Of a stretch of 64,000 bases of DNA, positions 17,191-25,351 are shown piece by piece; the stretch's first letter is position 1, and each line of letters begins with the position of its first letter. Source of the DNA: Paraburkholderia flagellata (GTDB lineage: Bacteria; Pseudomonadota; Gammaproteobacteria; Burkholderiales; Burkholderiaceae). Location: positions 806,001-870,000 of the forward strand of contig NZ_JAJEJT010000002.1 of NCBI RefSeq assembly GCF_021390645.1. Reading direction: 5' to 3'. The translations under genes were made by a program, and so were the position numbers. The notes under the pieces are model-generated. The model ran no database searches, was not told where the DNA came from, and saw only the letters and a list, made by a program, of their open reading frames with translations.

Positions 17191-18199
17191 CCGGCTCGCG
17201 GACGGACGCGTCAAGTTCCGCCATCTACAGTGTTTCCTCGCCGTGGCCCAGATGGGCAGCGTGCAGCAGGCCGCCGAGAGTCTTTCGGTCACGCAGCCAG
17301 CAGTGTCGAAGACGATCGCCGAGCTGGAGTTGGTGCTGGGCGTGAAGCTATTCGAGCGTGGCCGGCACGGTGCGGTGCCCACGCGCGAGGGGCAGCTTTT
17401 CATGCCGCACGCGAGCGCTTGCGTGAGCGCGCTGCGCCAGGGCGTGGCTTTGCTCGCGCGCGACGAGGGCGCGGTGACCGCGACGCTCGATATTGGCGTG
17501 CTGCCGACGGTGGCGACGGCGTTGTTACCAGCCGCGCTGCGTCACTTCGGGGAGGAGTGGCCGCGCGTGAGCGTGCGGCTGCTGACGGGAGCCAACACCG
17601 AACTTCTCGAGCGGCTGAAGACCGGGGCGATCAGCTTCGCGGTGGGCCGCCTTGCCGACCCCGAGCGCATGGTGGGCCTGAGCTTCGAGCAGTTGTACAA
17701 CGAGCCCCTCGCCGTGGTGGTGCGCGCCGGGCATCCGCTCGCGCAGGGGGCGGGGCTGCCAGCGCAACTCGCGTCGTTCCCGCTCGTGCTGCCGCCGTTC
17801 GGCACATTGATCCGCCAGGCTGCGGATAGCCTGCTCGCGGCGTGGGGCGCGCTGCCGCTGTCCGCGTTCGTCGAATTGCTTTCGGTTTCGGTGGGGCGCG
17901 CGCTCGCGCTCCAGAATGACGCGGTGTGGTTCGTGCCGGCCGGCGCCGTCGAATACGACCTCCGGCGCGGCACGCTGGTGCGGCTGCCGCTGCCTTCGGC
18001 GGGCGGCGAAGAGCCTGTGGGGCTGGTTCAGCGCACCGATACCCAGCCCACGCCTGCCGGTCGCGCGCTGATCGAGGCCGTGCGGCGCGCGGCGCGCGAG
18101 CGCGAAGTGCGACCGGATGGCTCCGCCGCGCCGCGGAAGCGGCGAGCGCGTGCTGCAAACATTTCCGCTGACAAGCGTTCGCCCAGCGCGAAGCGTTGA
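17183..18199 (+). CDS. pcaQ: LysR-family activator of protocatechuate catabolism
   Basis: A 338-residue LysR regulator with the PcaQ-type start 'RLADGRVKFRHLQCFLAVAQ', a winged helix (residues about 12-70, 'VTQPAVSKTIAELE') and the substrate-binding domain. The C-terminus is extended by a basic Arg/Ala/Lys tail of about 30 residues beyond the usual family length. It is divergent from pcaHG, whose activator it should be, responding to beta-carboxy-cis,cis-muconate in characterised relatives. Its own start codon is inside the operator, so binding should also repress pcaQ. Confidence 0.92.
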   Translation: MQNRLADGRVKFRHLQCFLAVAQMGSVQQAAESLSVTQPAVSKTIAELELVLGVKLFERGRHGAVPTREGQLFMPHASACVSALRQGVALLARDEGAVTATLDIGVLPTVATALLPAALRHFGEEWPRVSVRLLTGANTELLERLKTGAISFAVGRLADPERMVGLSFEQLYNEPLAVVVRAGHPLAQGAGLPAQLASFPLVLPPFGTLIRQAADSLLAAWGALPLSAFVELLSVSVGRALALQNDAVWFVPAGAVEYDLRRGTLVRLPLPSAGGEEPVGLVQRTDTQPTPAGRALIEAVRRAAREREVRPDGSAAPRKRRARAANISADKRSPSAKR

Positions 18200-18232
18200 G
18201 GCTTCCAGCAGACCTGAAGCCGCGCTCTGGAT

Positions 18233-18895
18233 TCAGCCGGTCGAGAGCTTCGTCTTGGCGCGCGACTTCGACGTAGCCGGTGCGTCAGGCGCGACGCCGG
18301 GCAAACGCGCGCTCGTGGCCATCCACAGCACTTCGGCGTCTTCCTCGCCCGTCGAAATGGCCGCGTGCCCGGTGCGGCTGTCGAAGTAGAGGCTGTCGCC
18401 CGTTTCAAGGTAGGTCGGCGCGTAAAGCTCCGAATACAGGCACACGCTGCCGCTGATCACATAGAGAAACTCTTCGCCTTCGTGGCGGCCCCAGTCGTCG
18501 AATGCGTCGAGCGAATGTGCGGTGATGCGGATGCGAAACGGCAACATCGCCTTGTGTGCGAGATCGGTGGCGAGCAACTCCATTTGATAGCCGCGATAGG
18601 CGTGGCGCTGACCCGCGCCGTTGCGCGTGAGCGCGCGGCGGCCGCCGGCATTAAGCTTGGGCGGGGTGCCGAACAGTTCGGCCAGGTCGATCCTGAGCCC
18701 GCCGACGATCTTTTGCAGCACGTCGAAGGTTGGCGACATCAACCCGTTTTCGACCTTCGACAAGGTCGAGCGCGAGACGCCGCACAGGCGGCTGGCGGTA
18801 TCGAGCGTAAGGTCCTGGGCGACGCGTGCGGCGCGCACGCGGCGGCCGAGGTCGGTAGTCGCCGTGCTGGCGGAGGGGGTGAGCGTGGAATCCAT
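18233..18895 (-). CDS. XRE-family regulator with C-terminal cupin sensor
   Basis: A 220-residue protein: helix-turn-helix at residues about 15-75 ('DLTLDTASRLCGVSRSTLSKVENGLMSPTFDVLQKI') and a cupin_2 barrel about 105-190 ('HEGEEFLYVISGSVCLY', 'YLETGDSLYFDSRTGHAA'). Such proteins (PuuR/SutR-like) usually repress neighbouring catabolic genes and sense a small ligand in the cupin. It is convergent with pcaQ and no obvious catabolic gene follows, so the target is unknown. Confidence 0.87.
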   Translation of the reverse strand: MDSTLTPSASTATTDLGRRVRAARVAQDLTLDTASRLCGVSRSTLSKVENGLMSPTFDVLQKIVGGLRIDLAELFGTPPKLNAGGRRALTRNGAGQRHAYRGYQMELLATDLAHKAMLPFRIRITAHSLDAFDDWGRHEGEEFLYVISGSVCLYSELYAPTYLETGDSLYFDSRTGHAAISTGEEDAEVLWMATSARLPGVAPDAPATSKSRAKTKLSTG

Positions 18896-19253
18896 GGGCG
18901 ACGTTCGAAGACTGACGAAAAGCCCTGGTTGGGCCGCGCGATCTGTTACCGATCATATCAAACGGTTGCTCGCGCGAAAGCCTGGCCGAATGGCGCGGCC
19001 CGGCCGGTGGTCATGGCGTCGGCGGCTGGCAGGAGCAAGTCATCGAGCATCATTGCACTGGTTAATTGAAAAATAAAACGACTCGATTTAAAGATTTTTA
19101 AAATTTAATCCGCCGCTAATTTGACAAATTTTAAAGATTTCTTGGGTTTGATATTAGAGTGGCGCTTCAATATGCGTCCATGCGTCGCGGCTCACACGGA
19201 AATTGATATTTATCATTGTAATCAGATGATGTAGATCAAGTGGAGAGAGCGAA
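18896..19253. other. AT-rich control region with two FNR/ANR-like boxes
   Basis: From about 19060 the DNA is strikingly AT-rich compared with the rest of the window. It holds a TTGACA inside the palindrome AATTTGACAAATT (19118-19130), and two near-consensus FNR/ANR sites: TTGAT-ATTT-ATCAT (19203-19216) and ATGAT-GTAG-ATCAA (19226-19239), each 9 of 10 matches to TTGAT-N4-ATCAA, with centres 23 bases apart. The consensus is established; use here is inference. Confidence 0.55.
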
Positions 19254-19457
19254 ATGCATGACGAACGACTCGAATTATTGCTGGCAATCTCGCGAAGAAC
19301 GCTCGGGATCGAGACCTTCGAGCTGACAGGGAAGCCGACGGCCGACGCACGCCTCGTGAGCGTGGAGGATATTGGCCGCGCGCTGGAGTCGGCGTACGAC
19401 GCCGGGCTGATCGTCGGTTACCGCATGGGCCGCGCGGAGTGCGAGCAGAGCGCCTGA
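19254..19457 (+). CDS. Small DUF6900-like protein
   Basis: A 67-residue protein with GGAGAGAGCGAA before the ATG. 'LLLAISRRTLGIETFELTG' followed by 'ALESAYDAGLIVGY' resembles the small DUF6900 proteins found in Burkholderia, of unknown function. No membrane segment or signal peptide. A clear terminator follows, so it is a single-gene unit. The FNR/ANR-like boxes directly upstream suggest oxygen-dependent expression. Confidence 0.75.
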   Translation: MHDERLELLLAISRRTLGIETFELTGKPTADARLVSVEDIGRALESAYDAGLIVGYRMGRAECEQSA

Positions 19458-19480
19458 ATACCACGTGAAGCGATTTAGGG

Positions 19481-19511
19481 ACGGCGTTCTTTAAACAGGA
19501 CGCCGTTTTTC
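19481..19511 (+). terminator. Rho-independent terminator of the DUF6900-like gene
   Basis: ACGGCGTTCT (19481-19490) pairs with AGGACGCCGT (19497-19506, one G-U), followed by a T tract at 19506-19510. Confidence 0.85.
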
Positions 19512-19624
19512 ATTTTCGCTGGTATTAATTCGTTAATAAACCGTGCTCCTGAATAGCACATCGACGTTGCTCAATCACGAATGCTTTTGTGCGTTTGCGG
19601 CGATTACCAGGGAAACCTGATCAA

Positions 19625-20131
19625 TCAAACAAGCCGACGCAACGGCGCGAGCGACCAGTCGTGTGGCACGCCATGCACAGCGAAAAACCACGCGGCAACC
19701 CATGACGCAGCGACGACGATCAGGTCGCAACGTCCGCTGCGCCACCAGTTCAGAGAGTGGCGCTGAAAGATCCACGGCACACCCAGCGGATTGGGCCAGT
19801 CGGCGAACAGGTGGATCAAGCCTCCGCAAGCGAAGCCGAACGCGGGCGCCGCGAGTGGCACGTGCCCGAGTCTGTGATACGACCATACGAGCAATGCAAT
19901 CCAGCCGATGCCCCAGTGCGTGAGCGTGCGATGCGTGATCCAGAGGCGCCGCTTCTTGCGCCACCATGCGACTTCCAGCCAGTCGGGCGCCGAGCCGCCC
20001 GCGACACCCGCCGCGAAGGCGAGCGCGGCATAAAGATGCCAGGCGCTATCAGCGCCCTGATGCGTGACGATTGCGGCGGCGATGACGCCTGCGGCCCAAC
20101 CCGTGGCGTGATGTGCGGTGCCTGATGCCAT
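19625..20131 (-). CDS. YdjM-type membrane-bound metal-dependent hydrolase (DUF457)
   Basis: A 168-residue polytopic protein. 'MASGTAHHATGWAAG', 'GGSAPDWLE', 'THRTLTHWGIGW' and 'GGLIHLFADWPNPLGVPW' are the conserved His/Asp motifs of the YdjM/DUF457 family, placed at helix ends where they could bind metal. Family members are annotated as phospholipase C-like hydrolases, and E. coli YdjM is LexA-controlled; no LexA box was seen here. Substrate unknown. Confidence 0.82.
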   Translation of the reverse strand: MASGTAHHATGWAAGVIAAAIVTHQGADSAWHLYAALAFAAGVAGGSAPDWLEVAWWRKKRRLWITHRTLTHWGIGWIALLVWSYHRLGHVPLAAPAFGFACGGLIHLFADWPNPLGVPWIFQRHSLNWWRSGRCDLIVVAASWVAAWFFAVHGVPHDWSLAPLRRLV

Positions 20132-20262
20132 GAAGCGGTATGTTGCGAAGTCGAAGGGGGCGCAATCTTCGCAGATGTGTCGCCGTTATGACAGGGGTGA
20201 CATGCGGGCGACATGAGGTACGTCGTGCGGCCCGGGCGCTGCCCGTGCCAGCCGCTCGGGCG

Positions 20263-20619
20263 TCAGGTCGTGCAGCGCGCTACGTCGAAGCGCAGTTCTT
20301 CTTCAGGCGGATCGTTCGACGCGGAAGCGCCATGCGTCACGCGAATGACCGAACCGTGGCCGTTCGGCGTGAGCGTGACGAAGTACGCTGCGTCCGAGCG
20401 CGAGCCCACGCTCAGCTCGGTCGTATTGCCGTCTCGCGAAGCATGCACGTGCGGCAAGCGGTCTTCGAGGCAACTCGCAACCGACGACGCCGAACGCGCC
20501 GACGAAGCGTAGATCATCGGCTCACCGTTTGAAGCCGTGCCGGACGGCGGTGTCGAACCGCAAGCGGCGATGAGTGCGAGCGGGGTAGCGGCGAGAAGTC
20601 GTAGCGTGAGCGTTTTCAT
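20263..20619 (-). CDS. Putative lipoprotein of unknown function
   Basis: A 118-residue protein beginning MKTLTLRLLAATPLALIAAC: a lipoprotein signal peptide with lipobox IAAC. The mature part has a Ser/Thr-rich segment and then a compact domain ('LEDRLPHVHASRD', 'YFVTLTPNGHGSVIRVTHG'). Probably anchored in the outer membrane facing the periplasm. I do not recognise the domain; similar short lipoproteins are common in Burkholderia. The start at 20617-20619 is chosen over a longer frame because it gives the signal peptide. Confidence 0.75.
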   Translation of the reverse strand: MKTLTLRLLAATPLALIAACGSTPPSGTASNGEPMIYASSARSASSVASCLEDRLPHVHASRDGNTTELSVGSRSDAAYFVTLTPNGHGSVIRVTHGASASNDPPEEELRFDVARCTT

Positions 20620-20812
20620 GGCGGCGTGACAGTATCGAAGCAGCGGATTATGCCAATGAGTATACGCACCCTGATCTGGATCACGGTCCACGCAGACGTA
20701 AAAAGATGCAACAGCTAACAAGAAGAAACGCACATGCGCGTGTGACGCATGTGCGTTTCGCGAAGGAAAGGCAGCGCTGCGGGTCGTGCCGCGTTTGCCT
20801 TAATCCGAGCGA

Positions 20813-21976
20813 TCAGAAGCGGTGACGCAGGCCGATCGTCGCCGCTACCTGGTTGTTTGTCGACGAAGGCGAGAGCGTATTGATCGCGGCCACGTTCGCG
20901 ATGCCCGAGCCGTCGGCGTTATAGCCGAGCGAGCCCGAAGCGTGCTGGTAGACGCCGGCGAGATAAACGTCCGTGCGCTTGCTCAACGAGTAGTCGGTGC
21001 CAAGCACCACCGTGTGCCACTTCGGGCTGTTGTTGCTGCCGTTGCCCGTGACTGTGCCGTCGGTGAACGTGTAGGAGCCAACGAACGCGAGCGCTGGCGT
21101 CAGATGGTAGGCACCGTTGATCTCATAGTTGTCGAGGTGCAGGTTCAGGCCCGAGAGGCCCGGCAGCGGCGCGCTGCCGCCACTCGAGAGACTCTGCATG
21201 CCGTCGATCTGCGAGTGCGTCCACACGAAGCCAACTTGTGCCGGGCCGTACGTGTAGTTCACGCCCGCGCCAAATGAGCGTTGCAGTTGCGCCGAGATGT
21301 TCTGGTCAGCCGAGGCCGCGCTGTTCGCGGCACCCAGACCGCCGGAGTTGTTCTGCTGTGAATAGGCGGCCGCGAACTCCAGCGGACCGTTGCCGTATGA
21401 CGCGCCGACGCTCCACGCGCGGCCATTCGCGAAGCCGTTCGCGTCGTTGCTGAAACCGTACAGGCCGCCGAACTGGAAGCCCGAGTAATTGGCGCTGGCG
21501 TACTTGACCGAATTCTTGATCGAATAGCTTTGGGCGAGGTTGTCGTTGTCGAATGGGTGGCCCGCGAGGTTGTTGCCGAAGCCCGCACCGGCTTCCGAGA
21601 GCGGCGAGAGGTAATCGACCATCGAGTCATACTGCCGGCCGAGCGTGAGCGTGCCGAACTGATCGCTCTTAAGACCGACGTAGGCCTGGCGGTTGAAACC
21701 GTTGTCGCCGTTCTTGTAACCGCCGTTGTTGAGATTGAATCCGCTCTCCAGAGTGAAGATCGCTTTCAAGCCGCCGCCCAGGTCTTCGGCGCCGCGAAAG
21801 CCGAAGTAGTTGTTGGAGAGGGCGCCGCTGCCCTGAGCCCACAGGCTGTGACCGCCGACGTTATTCGCGTAGACGATGCCGGCGTCGAGTGAGCCGTAAA
21901 GGGTGACGCTGCTTTGCGCATGGGCACTGATGGCGAATGCGCCGAGGACGCCTGCAAGAATGAGTGCTTTTTTCAT
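20813..21976 (-). CDS. Gram-negative general porin
   Basis: A 387-residue Burkholderia/Neisseria-type trimeric porin. Signal peptide MKKALILAGVLGAFAISAHA with cleavage before QSSVTLYGSLDAG; alternating beta strands, 'YFGFRGAEDLGGGLKAIFTLESGF', 'RQAYVGLKSDQFGTLTLGRQYD' (loop-3 region), and the C-terminal aromatic signature ending RHRF for BAM recognition. GGAG lies six to seven bases before the ATG. Allows passive diffusion of small hydrophilic solutes. Stand-alone gene. Confidence 0.95.
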   Translation of the reverse strand: MKKALILAGVLGAFAISAHAQSSVTLYGSLDAGIVYANNVGGHSLWAQGSGALSNNYFGFRGAEDLGGGLKAIFTLESGFNLNNGGYKNGDNGFNRQAYVGLKSDQFGTLTLGRQYDSMVDYLSPLSEAGAGFGNNLAGHPFDNDNLAQSYSIKNSVKYASANYSGFQFGGLYGFSNDANGFANGRAWSVGASYGNGPLEFAAAYSQQNNSGGLGAANSAASADQNISAQLQRSFGAGVNYTYGPAQVGFVWTHSQIDGMQSLSSGGSAPLPGLSGLNLHLDNYEINGAYHLTPALAFVGSYTFTDGTVTGNGSNNSPKWHTVVLGTDYSLSKRTDVYLAGVYQHASGSLGYNADGSGIANVAAINTLSPSSTNNQVAATIGLRHRF

Positions 21977-22327
21977 GTTTTTCTCCGGTCAGAACTTGGG
22001 GAATCTCAGGTCGAATATTCTGAAAATCGATTTCGCGCCCGGTTGATTCGAAACGAAGTGTAGGCCCGGGATTCGGAGTATTTACGCGGGTCGGCGCAAC
22101 AATAGATCCATCTCATTTCGCGATTGGCATTAATCGTCGTAAGTCACTGCATTTAAAGGGATTTGTAATTTCATTATCCCGTGCGACAAAATGATCCGTA
22201 GGAATAATCCGTTGCGTACTTGCGACGGTGCGGCAAAGCCGCGCGGGTGCTGACTTAGCGTGAATTCAATTCTTTTTCAAGAGTGATTCTCGTCGTTTCG
22301 TGAAAGGTACTGTTCCAGATCATGAGC
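21977..22327. other. Long upstream region of the porin gene
   Basis: About 350 bases of AT-richer DNA between the porin start and the candidate sRNA promoter. It must hold the porin promoter and leader on the minus strand; no clear operator was recognised. Confidence 0.4.
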
Positions 22328-22430
22328 TGAACACGCACACCGCATGGGGCTACAATCTCTTCAGCCCTCGACCAAGGGTGGTCTTTTTTCATCTGTTTTT
22401 ACGCGGCTCTCGGGCCGCGTTTTTTTGGCC
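22328..22430 (+). ncRNA. Candidate small RNA with its own promoter and two terminators
   Basis: A -35-like TGAACA (22328-22333), 17-base spacer and -10 TACAAT (22351-22356) predict a start near 22363. Two intrinsic terminators follow: GACCA-AGGG-TGGTC with six T (22370-22389), and ACGCGGC-TCTCGG-GCCGCGT with seven T (22401-22426). No ORF fits between. CCCT (22365-22368) can pair with AGGG (22375-22378), while the loop GACCA pairs with TGGTC (22379-22383), so the 5' part could form a pseudoknot. Predicted RNA about 25 or 64 nucleotides. Family unknown. Confidence 0.55.
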
Positions 22431-22650
22431 CGTGGAAAATCATTTGCAATTAATGCGCGCAGCGGAATGGTGCGTTGCGGAAAATGCAGTGATTCAAATT
22501 GCTGGCGGATATTCGGATTCGGTGGCCGGATAATCGGAAATTCGCGAAAGAGCAAGACGGGGCGCCCGGCACGCTGCGCGATCCGGGTAGAATCTTGCCC
22601 TTGCCCCGCGACGGGCCAGTCCCGCCGCAGACCCCGATGAAAGCCCTGCC

Positions 22651-23172
22651 ATGACCGATTCTTCTCCCGCAACCGATCCCGATTTCCCCGCCGAAGACCC
22701 TGCTGCCGAGGCCGAGGTGATCCAGGAAGCCCGCCTGTGGCGCAAGGACGGCTGGACCGCGCGCGTGATCAAGAATGAGGACGACGACGGCTGGGCCGTC
22801 GAAATGATCAAGGACGGCGAGCCGGAGCCTGCGTTAGTCGGCCCGTGGACCATGGGTCGCGACAAGAAAAATCCCAAGCCGCTCGATACGTCGGCGTTCA
22901 ACACGCTCGTGAAGACCGCTTCCGAGGTGTTGCGCCGGCACGAGCAGCAATTGCGCGCGCTGCTGCACAAGCGTGTGAGCGTGCAGACCGCTGAGGGCGA
23001 CGTGGACGTGACGCTCGATATCGTTCCCGACGAGTACGAGCCTTACGCGCTCGTCAGCGCGATCGACGCGTTTGGCGCACAACTCGCGCAGGCGCGCGTC
23101 GCGCCGAACTTCAAGCTCACGAAGGCGCGTGCCGAGTCCTGGGCCGAAGGCGGTTTCGGGCGGATCGAGTAA
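22651..23172 (+). CDS. Conserved hypothetical soluble protein
   Basis: A 173-residue acidic cytoplasmic protein without signal peptide or membrane helices. A disordered acidic N-terminus (about 25 residues) is followed by an alpha/beta region ('EARLWRKDGWTARVIKNEDDDGWAVEMIKDGEPEPALVG') and helical stretches 'FNTLVKTASEVLRRHEQQLRALLHKRVSV'. I do not recognise a named domain; composition and codon use match the host. It starts 224 bases after the candidate sRNA. Confidence 0.78.
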   Translation: MTDSSPATDPDFPAEDPAAEAEVIQEARLWRKDGWTARVIKNEDDDGWAVEMIKDGEPEPALVGPWTMGRDKKNPKPLDTSAFNTLVKTASEVLRRHEQQLRALLHKRVSVQTAEGDVDVTLDIVPDEYEPYALVSAIDAFGAQLAQARVAPNFKLTKARAESWAEGGFGRIE

Positions 23173-23190
23173 ATATCAGCGGCCGCCTGC

Positions 23191-23625
23191 TCACTCCTGC
23201 TTGCAGAAGATCGCAGTCAATAGCGGACCGGCATGGTGGACGATGGCGTTATTGCCTGCCGCCGTGAGCGCCGCCTGCACCCTGGCCTGGGTGCCGACCA
23301 CGACCGCCCCATAGGCGGAAGGGGCGATGGGCTTGCCGTCGCCGGTCTTGAAAAGCGGGTCGTCCTTCTGGAAACCCACTATGGCGAACACGCTGAAGCC
23401 ATAGGCGGTCATGTGCCCGCCGCGCGCAGGCCAGAACGCGTTGATCGAATTGCTTTCGACCTTCATGGGTTTCGGATCGATCAGGCTTTGCGTGATCAGC
23501 CCCGAGATGAAGTCGTGCGCGGACTCGCTGCAGGTCAGCGAGTCGTCGATGACGGCGGCGCGGGCATTGCCGGCGAGAAGTGTCAGGAAAGCGAGAAAAA
23601 GGGCGGCAAAGGTAAAGCGTTTCAT
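23191..23625 (-). CDS. Secreted/periplasmic hypothetical protein
   Basis: A 144-residue protein with a clear signal peptide (MKRFTFAALFLAFLTLLAGN, cleavage about ARA-AVID). The mature protein contains two cysteines ('DDSLTCSE' near its start and 'AIFCKQE' at the end) that could form a disulfide, and motifs 'MTAYGFSVFAIVGFQKDDPLF' and 'YGAVVVGTQARVQAAL'. No family recognised. Convergent with the preceding hypothetical gene. Start chosen for the signal peptide; the longer frame upstream looks non-coding. Confidence 0.75.
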   Translation of the reverse strand: MKRFTFAALFLAFLTLLAGNARAAVIDDSLTCSESAHDFISGLITQSLIDPKPMKVESNSINAFWPARGGHMTAYGFSVFAIVGFQKDDPLFKTGDGKPIAPSAYGAVVVGTQARVQAALTAAGNNAIVHHAGPLLTAIFCKQE

Positions 23626-23843
23626 TGCATGAATGGCGAAAGTGCGTGCGCCAGGGCCGCAATGCGGCGGGCGCACAACGCCCGGGCTGGCGCGAAGGGT
23701 GCACTCTACGCGTGTTCGGACGATTCCGCTTGCTGCGTTGCGAGAGCCGATCTGGCGCCTTGACTTACAAAGCCACAAGTTAAACGTTGTAAGAACGTCG
23801 GAATGCCTGCAAGTTTTTTGGAAGGCGTATATATTTCGCGGTT

Positions 23844-24545
23844 ATGACCGAAAAAGACAAACCTGCAAAAACGGCTCCGCGAGCGGTGCCGCTGCCGCGC
23901 ACGTGGGACGCTCGCGCGGCGCGTTGGCTCGTCACTCCGCTTGTACCCACGCGCGTTACCCCGAATCACCTGACCACGCTGCGACTCCTGATTGGCGTTG
24001 CCGGCGGCTTATATCTGGCGCGCGGAGGCTTTCTGCACGTCAATATTGGCGCATTTCTGATCGTATTGTCGAATTTTGTTGATCATACCGACGGCGAACT
24101 GGCGCGTATCAGCGGCAAAACCAGCCGTATCGGACATTTCTACGATCTCGCGGCGGACGCTCTCGTCACCGTCCTGCTGTTCCTGGGCATGGGCTATGGC
24201 CTCGGCGCCGTGGCCGGCCACTCGGGCGCCGGATGGCGTGTGCCGCCGGCCGTGCTCGGCGGCATCGCGGGCGTCGCGGTCGCCGTGATTTTTTTCCTGC
24301 GCATGCGCATCGAGGAAATGGCCGGCAAGGCGGGCACGCAACAGGCGTTCGCCGGCGGCTTCGAGACCGAGGACGTGCTGTATCTGCTACCCCTTGTCAC
24401 GCTGACGGGCGTCGTGTCGCCGTTCATTATCGCGGCTTCGATCGGGGCGCCGCTGTTCGCCATCTGGGTGGTGCTCGACTACGTGCGCATGACGCGCCGC
24501 CTGCGCCCCGCCAAGGAAACCGGTCAGGTGTGGAGCAGCCGATGA
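23844..24545 (+). CDS. CDP-alcohol phosphatidyltransferase-family enzyme
   Basis: A 233-residue integral membrane enzyme. The full catalytic signature D-x2-D-G-x2-A-R-x8-G-x3-D-x3-D is intact: Asp80, Asp83, Gly84, Ala87, Arg88, Gly97, Asp101, Asp105. About six transmembrane helices surround it. The family joins an alcohol or alcohol phosphate to a CMP-activated partner (diacylglycerol or a polar alcohol). Its stop overlaps the next start (ATGA), coupling it to a 2OG oxygenase. With the NTP transferase at the end of the set, it most simply uses a CDP-alcohol made by that enzyme. The head group is not predictable here; pgsA- or pssA-like housekeeping function is unlikely from context. Confidence 0.88.
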   Translation: MTEKDKPAKTAPRAVPLPRTWDARAARWLVTPLVPTRVTPNHLTTLRLLIGVAGGLYLARGGFLHVNIGAFLIVLSNFVDHTDGELARISGKTSRIGHFYDLAADALVTVLLFLGMGYGLGAVAGHSGAGWRVPPAVLGGIAGVAVAVIFFLRMRIEEMAGKAGTQQAFAGGFETEDVLYLLPLVTLTGVVSPFIIAASIGAPLFAIWVVLDYVRMTRRLRPAKETGQVWSSR

Positions 24546-25351
24546 GCTTGCAAGCAGAACAAGAACAGGTCGTAGTGCCTTCCGTCGCCGCTGTACCCCG
24601 CGTCGCACGTGCCGCGGCCGGCGAACCGGACGGCGCGATCGGCCGCGCGCTGCAGCCGTTGAACACCGCGCGCCTGCGCAGCGACTACGAGAGCCAGGGC
24701 TCGTTCCTGTACCTCTCCGATTTCCTGCCCGCCGACGCCACGCAACAGTTGATCGACGCGGCCAACGCGCTGCTTCCCGAAGTCAACCGCAACTATCTGC
24801 CGGGCCACAAGGCGGGCGGCAGCGTGAGCCGTCACACCATCGACCGCCTCGCGCCGTACATCGCCGAGCTTTACCGCTCGCCGCAACTGATCGCGTGGCT
24901 CGAAAAGATCACGGGCGACCGCCTCCAGCTTTCACCCGAAGACGACCCGCACGCGTACGCGCTCTATTACTACACGCGCGCCGGCGACCATATCGGCTGG
25001 CATTACGACACGTCGTATTACGACGGCCGCCGCTATACGGTGCTGCTCGGCGTGATCGACGAGTCGTCTTGCAAGCTCGACTACGAACTGCACACGAAAG
25101 ATCCGAACAAGGCGGATGAACCGGGCTCGGTGCAGTACCCGCCGGGCGCGCTCATCGTGTTCGATGGCGACAAGCTTCGCCATCGCGTCACGCCGAGCCT
25201 CGAAGGCGAAGTGCGCGTTTCGCTCACGCTCGAATACGTGACGAACCCGAACATGCGCCCGTGGCGCCGTTTTATCTCGAACATGAAGGACGCCATTGCG
25301 TACTTCGGTTTCCGCCAGGTGTTCCGCAAGGCGTTTGGAGGCAAGGCGTGA
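24542..25351 (+). CDS. 2-oxoglutarate/Fe(II)-dependent oxygenase
   Basis: A 269-residue double-stranded beta-helix oxygenase. The iron triad is complete: His154 and Asp156 in 'GWHYDTSYYDG' and His214 in 'LRHRVTPS'; Arg225 in 'GEVRVSLTLEY' would hold 2-oxoglutarate. The first 50 residues are low-complexity and likely disordered. Related proteins are sometimes grouped with HalD/BesD halogenases, but those have Gly in place of the Asp, so hydroxylation rather than halogenation is expected here. Translationally coupled on both sides (ATGA with the phosphatidyltransferase, GTGA with the flippase-like gene), which ties its substrate to the lipid these genes make. No membrane segment. Confidence 0.87.
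   Translation: MSLQAEQEQVVVPSVAAVPRVARAAAGEPDGAIGRALQPLNTARLRSDYESQGSFLYLSDFLPADATQQLIDAANALLPEVNRNYLPGHKAGGSVSRHTIDRLAPYIAELYRSPQLIAWLEKITGDRLQLSPEDDPHAYALYYYTRAGDHIGWHYDTSYYDGRRYTVLLGVIDESSCKLDYELHTKDPNKADEPGSVQYPPGALIVFDGDKLRHRVTPSLEGEVRVSLTLEYVTNPNMRPWRRFISNMKDAIAYFGFRQVFRKAFGGKA

Noticed and set aside
18200..18221. GGCTTC/GAAGCC inverted repeat after pcaQ
   Set aside because: Short arms, ten-base loop and no T tract; too weak to call a terminator.
22300..22533. 77-codon frame over the candidate sRNA
   Set aside because: Reads through two strong terminators; not compatible with a coding transcript.
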